A stretch of 40,338 nt of DNA, from assembly GCA_030831965.1 (NCBI GenBank), contig JAURJZ010000084.1:1-40338 (forward strand), written 5' to 3'. The stretch comes from Verrucomicrobiota bacterium (GTDB taxonomy: Bacteria; Verrucomicrobiota; Verrucomicrobiia; Opitutales; UBA953). Shown here one piece after another: positions 25,187 to 32,945 of the stretch (positions are counted from its first letter, which is position 1; the number at the start of each line of letters is the position of its first letter). A program made the position numbers and the translations under genes. The notes beneath the pieces were generated by a model. That model searched no databases. It was not told the origin of the DNA and saw nothing but the letters and a program-made list of their open reading frames with translations.

Positions 25187-26524
25187 TCAGCGCAGGTGGT
25201 CGTTGATCAGGTTCTCGAGGAGCTCCTGCCGGCCCGAGTCGAGGCGCGGGGGCTTGATGCCCTGGGCATAGGCGTCGAGCTGGGCGAGGGTGAGCTTGCC
25301 CTGCTCGACCTTGCGCCCGATGCCGGCGTCCCACGAGGCGTAGCGGCGGTCGACGAAGCGCCCGAGGCGGCCGTCCTTGAGAATGGCGTGGGCGACCTTG
25401 AGGCCGCGGGCGAAGGCGTCCATGCCGCCGATGTGGGCGTGGAAGAGGTCGGCGGGCTCGTGGGACTCGCGGCGGCGCTTGGCGTCGAAGTTGAGGCCGC
25501 CGGTGTCGAAGCCGCCCATGCGCAGGACGCGCAGCATGATGTTGGTGGTGAGGTAGAGGTCGGTCGGGAACTGGTCGGTGTCCCAGCCGACGAGGGTGTC
25601 GCCGCGGTTGGCGTCGATCGAGCCGAGGGCGCCGGCGGCGATGGCCACCTCCATCTCGTGCTCCATGGTGTGGCCGGCGAGGGTGGCGTGGTTGGTCTCG
25701 AGGTTGAGCTTGAAGTGGCGGAGGAGGCCGTGCTCGCGGAGGAAGTTGAGGCAGGCGGCGGCGTCGGAGTCGTACTGGTGGGTGGAGGGCTCGCGGGGCT
25801 TGGGCTCGATGTAGAACTGGCCCTTGAAGCCGATGCGGCGGGCGTGGTCGACGGCGAGGTGGAGGAGGGTGGCGAGGTGGGAGAGCTCGCGGCCCATGTC
25901 GGTGTTGAGGAGACTGGCGTAGCCCTCGCGGCCGCCCCAGAAGACGTAGCCCTTCCCGCCGAGGGCGTGGGTGGCCTCGAGGGCGTGGCGGACCTGGCTG
26001 GCGGCGTAGGCGAAGACGTCGGCCGAGGGGGAGGTGGCGGCGCCCTGGGCGTAGCGGGGATGGGCGAAGAGGCAGGCGGTGCCCCAGAGGAGGCGCTTGC
26101 CGGAGGCGCGCTGGTTGGCCTTGAGCTCCTTGGTGACGCGGGCGAGATTGGCGTGGGTCTCGGCGAGGGTGCGGCCCTCGGGGGCGACGTCGCGGTCGTG
26201 GAAGCAGTAGTGGTCGATCCGGCACTTCTCGAGGAACTCGAAGAAGACGGGGATGCGGCGCAGGGCGTTGTCGAGCGACTCGGTGCCGTCGTCCCAGGGC
26301 ATCAGGGCGGTGGCGGCGCCGAAGGGGTCGCCGAGGCCGTTGCGCATGACGTGCCAGTAGGCGGCGGCGAAGCGGAGGTGCTCGGCCATGGTCTTGCCGC
26401 CGACCTTCTCGTCGGGGTTGTAGTGCTTGAACGAGAGGGGATTCCGCGAGCGGGGCCCCTCGAACTCGATGCGGGGGATGCCGGGGAAGTGTTCCTTGCG
26501 GGGGAGGCGGGCTTGGCGGGGCAT
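25187..26524 (-). CDS. xylA: Xylose isomerase (class II)
   Basis: Interconverts D-xylose and D-xylulose. At 445 residues it has the N-terminal insert of class II enzymes ([20 protein letters not shown]). Catalytic and metal motifs are [11 protein letters not shown] (His, Asp), [24 protein letters not shown] (Glu), [19 protein letters not shown] (Glu, His), [19 protein letters not shown] (Asp cluster) and [11 protein letters not shown]. It is first in a minus-strand run that continues through xylB and probably the downstream sugar genes. The ATG is preceded by CCCCTTTCCC and no Shine-Dalgarno. No xylose transporter or xylR-type regulator is in the window. Confidence 0.96.
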   Translation of the reverse strand: MPRQARLPRKEHFPGIPRIEFEGPRSRNPLSFKHYNPDEKVGGKTMAEHLRFAAAYWHVMRNGLGDPFGAATALMPWDDGTESLDNALRRIPVFFEFLEKCRIDHYCFHDRDVAPEGRTLAETHANLARVTKELKANQRASGKRLLWGTACLFAHPRYAQGAATSPSADVFAYAASQVRHALEATHALGGKGYVFWGGREGYASLLNTDMGRELSHLATLLHLAVDHARRIGFKGQFYIEPKPREPSTHQYDSDAAACLNFLREHGLLRHFKLNLETNHATLAGHTMEHEMEVAIAAGALGSIDANRGDTLVGWDTDQFPTDLYLTTNIMLRVLRMGGFDTGGLNFDAKRRRESHEPADLFHAHIGGMDAFARGLKVAHAILKDGRLGRFVDRRYASWDAGIGRKVEQGKLTLAQLDAYAQGIKPPRLDSGRQELLENLINDHLR

Positions 26525-26550
26525 GGGAAAGGGGCTGGGGGCTGGACGCT

Positions 26551-26579
26551 AACTGACGGGGCGGCGCTTGGGGCGTCAA
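26551..26579 (-). promoter_or_regulatory. Candidate promoter of xylA (TTGACG-17-TCAGTT)
   Basis: The minus strand has TTGACG at 26579-26574, a 17-base spacer and TCAGTT at 26556-26551, 27 bases before the ATG. The -35 matches consensus at five of six positions. The -10 is weak. Confidence 0.4.
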
Positions 26580-26616
26580 CAGCGGTGTTGGCGAGGTCGG
26601 GGGATGGCGGCGGTTC

Positions 26617-27051
26617 CTAGGAAAGGCGGCGGAGGAGGGCGTCGCCGTAGGCGGACCAGAGGCAGCAGGCCCAGAGGACGGCGGCGTTGGCGATGGCGAG
26701 GAAGACGGCGGCCGAGCCCATGTCCTTGGCCCGCTTGGCGAGCGGATGGCGCTCGAGGGTGATGTGGTCGGTGTTGGCCTCGATGGAGGAGTTGAGGAGC
26801 TCGACGACGAGGATGAGGAGGAGGGAGCCGAAGAGCAGGGCGCGGACCCACAGGGAGAGGTGCGGGAGGGTCCAGGCGGCGAGGGCGAAGGGGGCGCAGG
26901 CGAGGAGCTCCTGGCGGAAGGCGTGCTCGTGGGTCCAGGCGGCGCGGAGGCCGTCGACGGTGTAGCCGAGGGCGTTCCACACGCGGGCGAAGCCGCCGCG
27001 GGACTTCATCCGCGCGGCGTGGGAGGGCTTGGGGGGCGCGGGTTCGGGCAC
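26617..27051 (-). CDS. dgkA: Diacylglycerol kinase family protein
   Basis: Small trimeric-type membrane kinase of 144 residues that recycles diacylglycerol (or undecaprenol) to the phosphorylated lipid. The active-site motif VVELLNSSIEANTDH (E84, N87, E91) and RAKDMGSAAVFLA (D110) match the prokaryotic DgkA family, with three membrane helices. A polar 20-residue N-terminus precedes the amphipathic helix. GTG 27051 lies 3 bases after the parA stop; ATG at 27009 is an alternative. Whether it acts on diacylglycerol or undecaprenol cannot be told here. It is last of the fabV-parA-dgkA operon. Confidence 0.9.
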   Translation of the reverse strand: MPEPAPPKPSHAARMKSRGGFARVWNALGYTVDGLRAAWTHEHAFRQELLACAPFALAAWTLPHLSLWVRALLFGSLLLILVVELLNSSIEANTDHITLERHPLAKRAKDMGSAAVFLAIANAAVLWACCLWSAYGDALLRRLS

Positions 27052-27054
27052 GGG

Positions 27055-27828
27055 TCAGAGCTTGAAGCGCTCGGCGACCTCCTTGGCGAGGGCCTCGTAG
27101 GCGGCGGCGCCGGGGGAATGGGGGTCGTAGTCGAAGATGGTCTTGCCGTGGCTGGGCGCCTCGGAGAGCCGGATGGAGCGGGGGATGTGGGAGCGCAGGA
27201 CGAGCTGGGGGAAGTGCTTCACGACCTCCTCGACGACCTGGCGGGAGAGCTTGGTGCGGACGTCGTACATGGTCATGATGATGCCGCCGACGTCGAGCGT
27301 CCCGGTGGCGCCGGCGGCCTTGAGCTGGTCGACGACGCCGAGGATCTGGCCGAGGCCCTCGAGGGCGAGGTACTCGGTCTGGAGGGCGACGAGGAGATGG
27401 TCGGCGGCGGCGAGGGCGCTCATCGAGAGGACGCCGAGGGCGGGCGGGCAGTCGATGACGACGGCGCGGTACTTGCCCGAGCGCAGGAGGGGCTGGAGGG
27501 CGTCGCGGAGCCGGCCGAGGAAGCCGTCGGTGGCGGCGAGCTCGGACTCGAGGGCGGCGAGGTCGAGCTCGGAGGGGATGAGGTCGAGGCGCTCGATGCC
27601 GGAGGGGATGACCTTGTCGGCGGCGGCGCCCTCGCCGTGGAGGACGCGGTACAGCGAGCCGCCGGGCTTCTTCTCGAGGCCGAGGGCGCTGGTGGCGTTG
27701 GCCTGGGCGTCGAGGTCGACGAGAAGGGTGGGCAGGCCGAGGCGGGCGAGGCCGGCGGCGAGGTTGACGGCGGTGGTGGTCTTGCCGACCCCGCCCTTCT
27801 GGTTGGCGATGGCGAAGACCTTGGCCAC
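27055..27828 (-). CDS. parA: ParA/Soj-family ATPase
   Basis: Deviant Walker ATPase of 257 residues. KGGVGKTTT (signature K11, K16), VDLDAQANAT, VVIDCPPALGVLSMSAL and LALEGLGQI are all typical of chromosomal ParA/Soj that moves ParB-origin complexes. The start is a GTG 2 bases after the fabV stop (TGA CC GTG). The expected parB partner is not next to it: dgkA follows directly, and no ParB-like gene or clear parS pair is seen in the window. It may be the chromosomal ParA with a distant parB, or an orphan ParA positioning something else. Confidence 0.92.
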   Translation of the reverse strand: MAKVFAIANQKGGVGKTTTAVNLAAGLARLGLPTLLVDLDAQANATSALGLEKKPGGSLYRVLHGEGAAADKVIPSGIERLDLIPSELDLAALESELAATDGFLGRLRDALQPLLRSGKYRAVVIDCPPALGVLSMSALAAADHLLVALQTEYLALEGLGQILGVVDQLKAAGATGTLDVGGIIMTMYDVRTKLSRQVVEEVVKHFPQLVLRSHIPRSIRLSEAPSHGKTIFDYDPHSPGAAAYEALAKEVAERFKL

Positions 27829-27830
27829 GG

Positions 27831-29036
27831 TCAGGCGTCGGCGACCGGGCGCTCGACCTCGGTGGGTTTGTCGTAGTCGACGCCGGCGAGGCCGAAGCCG
27901 AAGAGCTTGAGGAAATCGGACTGGTAGCCGGCGAAGTCGCCGAGGGCGTCGAGGGTCTCGGTGGTGACCTTGGGCCAGAGGGCGAAGACGGCGTCCTGGA
28001 CGTCGGGCGCCATCTCCCAGTCGTCGAGCCGGACGCGGCCGGCGTCGTCGAAGTCGAGCGCGTTGCCGTTGTACATCTGACGCTCGAGGAGGCGCTGGAT
28101 CTGCTCGACGCAGCCCTCGTGGGTGCCCTTGGCCTTCATGACCTTGAAGAGAAGCGAGATGTAGAGGGGAACGACGGGGATGGCGGAGGAGGCCTGGGTG
28201 ACGACGGCCTTGTTGACGGAGACGAAGGCGCGGCCTCGGCGGAGCTTGAGCAGGGCGTCGATGCGGGCGCCGGCCCTCTCGAGGTCCTCCTTGGCCTTGC
28301 CGATGGTGCCGTCCTTGTAGATGGGCCAGGTGACCTTGGGCCCGATGTAGGAGTAGGCGACGGACTGGGCGCCGTCGGCGAGGACGCCGGCCCGGTCGAG
28401 GGCCTCCATCCAGAGCTCCCAGTCCTCGCCGCCCATGACCTTGACGGTGGCGGCGATGTCCTCGGGCGTGGCGGCCTCGAGGGTGACGTCGTTGACGACC
28501 TTGCGGTCGGTGTCGAGGTTCTTGGCGTGGAAGGACTGGCCGACGGGCTTGAGGACGGACTTATGGGTCTCGCCGGTGCGGGGGTCGGTGCGCCGGGGCG
28601 AGGCGAGGGAGTAGACGACGAGGTCGACCTTGCCGCCGGGCATCCGGGACTTGATGAGGTCGGCGACCTGGGCCTTGAGCTCGTTGGAGAAGGCGTCGCC
28701 GTTGAGGTAGAGGGCCTTGAGGCCGGCCTTGCGGGCCTCGTCGTGGAAGGCGACGGTGTTGTACCAGCCGGGGCTGGCGGGCTTGTCGCCCTCGCCGGGC
28801 CGCTCGAAGGCGACGCCAAGGGTGGCGGCGCCGGAGCCGAAGGCGGCGGCGATGCGCGAGGCGAGGCCGTAGCCGGTCGAGGAGCCGAGGACCAGGACGG
28901 ACTTGGGGCCGTCCTTGAGCGGCGGGCGGGACCTCACAAGGGCGATCTGCTCGCGGATGTGGGCGGCGCAGCCCTCGGGGTGGGCGGTCAGGCAGATGAA
29001 GCCGCGAACCCGGGGCTTGAGGACAACGGAGGCCAT
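27831..29036 (-). CDS. fabV: Trans-2-enoyl-ACP/CoA reductase FabV
   Basis: NADH-dependent reductase completing each round of fatty acid elongation; FabV enzymes are typically insensitive to triclosan. It has 401 residues, the family length. The nucleotide site is VLGSSTGYGLASR (50-61), with the Tyr-x8-Lys active site Y240/K249 in WPIYKDGTIGKAK. Family segments PRRTDPRTGETHKSVLKP and VVTQASSAIPVVPLYISLLF are present. ATG 29036 was chosen because the longer frame upstream crosses rpmB on the same strand and its terminator. It heads an operon with parA and dgkA. Confidence 0.95.
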   Translation of the reverse strand: MASVVLKPRVRGFICLTAHPEGCAAHIREQIALVRSRPPLKDGPKSVLVLGSSTGYGLASRIAAAFGSGAATLGVAFERPGEGDKPASPGWYNTVAFHDEARKAGLKALYLNGDAFSNELKAQVADLIKSRMPGGKVDLVVYSLASPRRTDPRTGETHKSVLKPVGQSFHAKNLDTDRKVVNDVTLEAATPEDIAATVKVMGGEDWELWMEALDRAGVLADGAQSVAYSYIGPKVTWPIYKDGTIGKAKEDLERAGARIDALLKLRRGRAFVSVNKAVVTQASSAIPVVPLYISLLFKVMKAKGTHEGCVEQIQRLLERQMYNGNALDFDDAGRVRLDDWEMAPDVQDAVFALWPKVTTETLDALGDFAGYQSDFLKLFGFGLAGVDYDKPTEVERPVADA

Positions 29037-29143
29037 GACGGGATGCTGGAGGATAAAGGGGGAAGTAAAAAGACGAAAGAAGGGGTCGGCGGGGGCCCGC
29101 GGACGCGGGCGCGTACCGGGGCGCGCGGTTGCGCCTCGGAGAA

Positions 29144-29174
29144 CTGAAAGCCCCGGCGAACCCGGGGCTTTCAG
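29144..29174 (-). terminator. Terminator hairpin between rpmB and fabV
   Basis: A perfect 13-bp stem CTGAAAGCCCCGG/CCGGGGCTTTCAG with a CGAAC loop (29157-29161) lies 18 bases after the rpmB stop. On the minus strand the T residues are within and just after the stem (CTTTCAGTTCT). It should separate rpmB from fabV. Confidence 0.75.
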
Positions 29175-29191
29175 GGGAAACCGGGAGGTCC

Positions 29192-29422
29192 TCAGGCCTT
29201 CTCGACCAAGCCGGCCTTGATGGCCTTGACGGAGACCCAGAGCCGCTTGACCTGCCCCGAGGGGAGCTTGACGCGGATGCGCTGGAGGTTGGGCTTGAAG
29301 GTGCGCTTGGTCTGCTTGACGAGCTGGAGGCCGATGCCGCCGCTCTTCTTGGACTGACCCTTGTGGATGATGCGGCGGCCCTTGGTGGGGCGCTTGCCGG
29401 TGATGGCGCAGATGCGGGACAT
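29192..29422 (-). CDS. rpmB: 50S ribosomal protein L28
   Basis: Large-subunit ribosomal protein of 76 residues. The N-terminus MSRICAITGKRPTKGRRI is the L28 signature. The rest (KRTFKPNLQRIRVKLPSG, KRLWVSVKAIKAGLVEK) fits the family. The usual N-terminal zinc cysteines are not present as a full set (only C5), so it is the C-minus form. ATG 29422 has AAGG about 8 bases upstream, one of the few Shine-Dalgarno-like sites here. It stands alone, with its own promoter and terminator. Confidence 0.97.
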   Translation of the reverse strand: MSRICAITGKRPTKGRRIIHKGQSKKSGGIGLQLVKQTKRTFKPNLQRIRVKLPSGQVKRLWVSVKAIKAGLVEKA

Positions 29423-29447
29423 GGCGGACCTTGGTTTGGGAGGGTCG

Positions 29448-29476
29448 AATGAGCAGGGCGCGGGGGGTCTTGGCAA
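29448..29476 (-). promoter_or_regulatory. Candidate promoter of rpmB (TTGCCA-17-CTCATT)
   Basis: The minus strand has TTGCCA at 29476-29471, 17 bases, then CTCATT at 29453-29448, 25 bases before the ATG. The surrounding 14-mer CTTGGCAAGGGGAA (plus strand, 29469-29482) is identical to the one before tRNA-Val at 38095-38108. Confidence 0.45.
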
Positions 29477-29568
29477 GGGGAAAACGGGCGGGGCGGCCGA
29501 GACCGAGCGAAGGCGCCGCTTTCGGCGCTGGACAGCCTGCCCAGCGGGGGTTTTGTGAACCTTCCCTC

Positions 29569-30537
29569 ATGCGCTGGACCCAGTTGCCCGACACACCGAA
29601 CGCTCCCGGCGTGGGCGGAGCCTTTGCGGGAGCCCATGGGGAAATCCTGATCGCGGCCGGCGGGTCGAACTTCCCGGACAAGCCCTTCTGGGAGGGCGGC
29701 GCGAAGGCCTGGCACGACGCGGTGTGGACGCTGAAGCCCAAGGCGCGGAAGTGGAAGGAGGCCGGCAAGCTGCCCCGGCCGCTCGCGTACGGCGTGTCGG
29801 TCGGCATCCGGCAGGGGCTGCTTTGCATCGGCGGGGCGGACGCGCTCCGCCATTACGCCGACTGCTTCATCCTCTCGGTGGCCGAGGACGGCTCGGTGCG
29901 GACGGACAGCTTCCCCGAGCTGCCGCGCCCCTTGGCCTACGCGGCGGGCGCGCTGGTCGGCAGCAAGGTGATCGTGGCCGGCGGCACGGAGCGCCCCGAC
30001 GCCACGGCGGCCTCGTCCGCCGCCTATGCGATCGACCTCGCCAACCTCAACGCCGGCTGGAAGGAGCTCCCGCTCTGGGGCGGCTCCGGACGGCTGCTGG
30101 CGCAGGCGGCGGGAACCAAGGACACCTTCTTCCTCTTCGGCGGCGTCGCCCTCAAGCCGGGCGCCAAGGGCACCGAGCGCGAGCATCTCGCCGACTGCCA
30201 CGCCTTCCGCCTCGGCAAGGAATGGCGGCGCATCGCGGACCTTCCCCGGCCCGTCGCGGCGGCGGCGACCCCCTGCCCCGTGGTCGGGCCCATCGTCGCC
30301 CTGATCGGCGGGGATGACGGTTCCGCGAACGGCAAGCAGGAGCCGGCCAGCCATCCCGGCTTCGGCAAGGGCATCCTGACGTACGACACGCAGTTCGACG
30401 CCTGGGCGGAGTCGGGCGAGGCGCCCATCGGGAGGGTCACCCTGCCTTGCGCGCGCTGGAACGGGGGATTTGCCCTGGTCAACGGCGAGACCAGCCCGGC
30501 CCGCAGGTCGACCGAGGTCTGGCAGGCGTTCGCCTGA
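29569..30537 (+). CDS. Cyclically permuted NanM-like mutarotase (kelch propeller)
   Basis: 322-residue kelch-type beta-propeller of the cyclically permuted mutarotase group, related to the E. coli sialic acid mutarotase NanM/YjhT. The start (WTQLPDTPNAPGVGGAFAG), IAAGGSNFPDKPFWEGG and KAWHDAVWTL are the group hallmark. Kelch repeats continue as GLLCIGGADALRHYADCF, VIVAGGTERPDA and FFLFGGVALKPG. It should speed equilibration of alpha and beta sialic acid. Unlike NanM it has no signal peptide, so it would work in the cytosol. ATG 29569 was chosen from the motif. It heads the plus-strand sialic acid genes, 139 bases before the transporter. Confidence 0.85.
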   Translation: MRWTQLPDTPNAPGVGGAFAGAHGEILIAAGGSNFPDKPFWEGGAKAWHDAVWTLKPKARKWKEAGKLPRPLAYGVSVGIRQGLLCIGGADALRHYADCFILSVAEDGSVRTDSFPELPRPLAYAAGALVGSKVIVAGGTERPDATAASSAAYAIDLANLNAGWKELPLWGGSGRLLAQAAGTKDTFFLFGGVALKPGAKGTEREHLADCHAFRLGKEWRRIADLPRPVAAAATPCPVVGPIVALIGGDDGSANGKQEPASHPGFGKGILTYDTQFDAWAESGEAPIGRVTLPCARWNGGFALVNGETSPARRSTEVWQAFA

Positions 30538-30676
30538 GCCCCGGCCTGGCTGGTCAATTGTTCTGCCGCGGCCGCCAGCCGACATGGGGCTGGCAAGGAC
30601 GGGGGGCGGAGGGTAGGCAGGAGGGGCGGCGAGCGCATGGAGCTGGCCGCCGCGCAAACCCCACGCCCCAACCCCG

Positions 30677-31924
30677 ATGAACCCCGCCAACCCGCTGGCG
30701 ACACCCTCGACCCCCCGGCTGGCATGGATGATGGTCGCGCTGCTGGTGCCCGTCGCCCTGCTCAACTACCTGGACCGCCAGCTGGTCGCCACGATGCAAA
30801 AGTCGATCATGTCGACGGTCGAGGGCATCGACAGCCAGGCCAAATGGGGGCATGTCCTCGCCTGGTTCAAGTGGACGTACGCGATCGTGAGCCCGATCGC
30901 GGGTTATGTCGCGGACCGCTTCGGCCGCAGCCGGGTGATCACGCTGAGCCTCTTCGTGTGGTCGCTCGACACCTGGGCCACGGGGCATGTCACCACCTAT
31001 GAGCAGCTGGTCGCGACGCGGGCCATCATGGGGCTGAGCGAGGCCTTCTACATCCCGGCGGCCCTGGCCCTCATCGCCGACCACCACTCGAGCGCGACGC
31101 GCTCGCGCGCCGTCGGCGCCCACCAGATCGGCATCTACATCGGCGTCATGATGGGCAGCATGGGCGGCTACGTCGCGGAGGACCCCGGGCTCGGCTGGCG
31201 CTGGGCGTTCTCGGTGCTCGGCCTGCTCGGCATGGCCTACGCGGTGCCTCTGTGGTGGGTGCTGCGCGACACGCCGAGGAACCCCGGGACGGCCGTGCCC
31301 CGCCCGCTGGGCGCGGCCACGGAGCTGCTGGGCGACCGCAACTTCCGCCTGCTGCTGCTTTACTTCACCCTGCCGGCCCTGGCCGGGTGGGTGGTGCGCG
31401 ACTGGATGCCGAGCGTGCTGCAGAAGGACCTCGGGCTGACCCAGGGCCTGGCCGGGGTGAGCGCCGTGGTGTGGTGGCAGGGAGCGGCCATCTTCAGCGC
31501 CATCGGCGGCGGCTGGCTGGCCGACCGATGGATGCGCAGGTCGCCGCGGGGACGCCAGCAGGTGAGCGCGCTGGGGATGGCGATCATCGTGCCGGCGCTG
31601 CTCGGGGTCGGCATCGTGATCGGCCTGGGCTCGCTCCCCCTGGCCATCGCCTTCCTCGTGCTCTTCGGCGTCGGCTGGGGGCTCTTCGACAGCAACAACA
31701 TGCCGATCCTGTCGCAGATCGCCCGCCCCGACCAGCGGGCCACGGGATACGGCCTGATGAACCTCGCGAGCATCTCGTGCGGCGGCCTGGCCGACATCGG
31801 CTTCGGCTGGCTGCGGGACCGCGAGGTGCCGCTCAACCTGATCTTCGGGTGCTTCGCCGGCATCGCCTGCCTTTCCGCTTGGCTCGTGCTCCGAATCAAC
31901 CCAGCTAGTTCCGACAAATCCTGA
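30677..31924 (+). CDS. MFS transporter, probable sialic acid (or related acid sugar) importer
   Basis: 415-residue major facilitator with twelve predicted helices. LLNYLDRQLVATMQKSI and GYVADRFGRSRVITLSL (the loop 2-3 motif A) are typical of the anion:cation symporter-like branch. The second half repeats the loop motif as GGGWLADRWMRR. The position between the NanM-like mutarotase and the N-acetylneuraminate lyase, with 14 bases to the lyase, points to sialic acid as substrate; this is inference from context. The ATG lacks a Shine-Dalgarno (CCCCAACCCCG precedes it). Confidence 0.85.
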   Translation: MNPANPLATPSTPRLAWMMVALLVPVALLNYLDRQLVATMQKSIMSTVEGIDSQAKWGHVLAWFKWTYAIVSPIAGYVADRFGRSRVITLSLFVWSLDTWATGHVTTYEQLVATRAIMGLSEAFYIPAALALIADHHSSATRSRAVGAHQIGIYIGVMMGSMGGYVAEDPGLGWRWAFSVLGLLGMAYAVPLWWVLRDTPRNPGTAVPRPLGAATELLGDRNFRLLLLYFTLPALAGWVVRDWMPSVLQKDLGLTQGLAGVSAVVWWQGAAIFSAIGGGWLADRWMRRSPRGRQQVSALGMAIIVPALLGVGIVIGLGSLPLAIAFLVLFGVGWGLFDSNNMPILSQIARPDQRATGYGLMNLASISCGGLADIGFGWLRDREVPLNLIFGCFAGIACLSAWLVLRINPASSDKS

Positions 31925-31938
31925 GCCAACCGAACCCC

Positions 31939-32853
31939 ATGAACGCCTTCGCCATCCACGGCATCTGCGCCGCCACCCACACCCCCTTCGGCGAGGACGG
32001 CTCGCTGAGCCTGGCCGGGGTGGAGCGGCAGCGCGACCACCTGCTCGCGCGCGGCGTGAGCCAGGTGTTCATCGGCGGAAGCACGGGCGAGAGCCACTCG
32101 GTGTCGGCCGCCGAGCGCCGGGCGCTGGCCGAGCGCTGGATGGCCGTGGCCAAGGGCACGCCGATGCGGGTCATCGCGCACGTGGGCTCGAACAACCTCG
32201 CCGACGCCGCCGAGCTCGCCGCGCACGCCCAGCAGGCCGGGGTCGCGGCGGTCTCGATGCTCGCCCCCTCGTACTTCAAGCCGCGCAGCCTTGCCGACCT
32301 GGTCGCCTGCTGCGCCAAGGTGGCGGGGGCCGCGCCCGCCCTGCCCTTCTACTACTACGACATCCCGGCGCTGACGGGCGTGAGCTTCTCCATGGAGGAG
32401 TTCCTCAACACCGCTCCCGCCGCGATCCCGAACCTGGCCGGGATCAAGTTCACCAACCCCGACCTGATGGCCTTCCAGCTGGCGCTGCGCGCGGGCGGGG
32501 GCAAGCACGACCTGCCCTGGGGCTGCGACGAGTTCTACCTCGCGGCGCTCGCGCTCGGCGCCAAGGGGGCGGTGGGCAGCACGTTCAACTTCGCCCCGGG
32601 CGTCTACCAGCGCATGGCCAAGGCGTTCGCCGCCGGCGACCTCGCCGCGGCCCGCGCCGAGCAGTTCCGCTCGGTCCAGCTGGTGCAGGTCGTGGCCAAG
32701 CGAGGCTACCTGGGGTCGGCCAAGGCCCTGATGCGCCACCTCGGGGTGCCGGTGGGGCCCGCGCGGCTGCCCAACGCCAACCCTGACGCAGCCGCGGTCA
32801 AGGCGATGCTCGGCGAGCTCGAGGCCATCGGCTTCTTCGGCTGGAAGGACTGA
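31939..32853 (+). CDS. nanA: N-acetylneuraminate lyase (DHDPS/NAL superfamily)
   Basis: Class I aldolase splitting N-acetylneuraminate to ManNAc and pyruvate. It has 304 residues, a single TIM barrel. The subgroup motif GGSTGES (46-52) is the lyase type rather than GTTGE of DapA. Catalytic Tyr140 lies in YYYDIPALTG and the Schiff-base Lys170 in LAGIKFTNPD. VGSTFNFAP near 215 and RGYLGSAKALMRHLG near 255 also fit. It follows the MFS gene by 14 bases and precedes the sialidase by 92 bases, all on plus. Gene context makes NanA more likely than other members of the superfamily. Confidence 0.92.
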   Translation: MNAFAIHGICAATHTPFGEDGSLSLAGVERQRDHLLARGVSQVFIGGSTGESHSVSAAERRALAERWMAVAKGTPMRVIAHVGSNNLADAAELAAHAQQAGVAAVSMLAPSYFKPRSLADLVACCAKVAGAAPALPFYYYDIPALTGVSFSMEEFLNTAPAAIPNLAGIKFTNPDLMAFQLALRAGGGKHDLPWGCDEFYLAALALGAKGAVGSTFNFAPGVYQRMAKAFAAGDLAAARAEQFRSVQLVQVVAKRGYLGSAKALMRHLGVPVGPARLPNANPDAAAVKAMLGELEAIGFFGWKD

Positions 32854-32945
32854 GATGGCCCACGCCTCCCGCCGGCGCCGTCGCGGGGTGGGCGCCGCGG
32901 GGGGAACCGCCTCGCCCCTGCGCTTACTAGGTTAAGTCCCCAACC

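Noticed and set aside
27055-27828. ParA as a sign of an integrated plasmid
   Set aside because: It sits in a tight operon between core lipid genes with the same composition as its neighbours and with no rep, integrase or parB nearby.
29037-29828. Upstream extension of fabV to a 665-residue protein
   Set aside because: The extra codons cross the rpmB gene, its terminator and the divergent spacer; FabV proteins are about 400 residues and begin near 29036.
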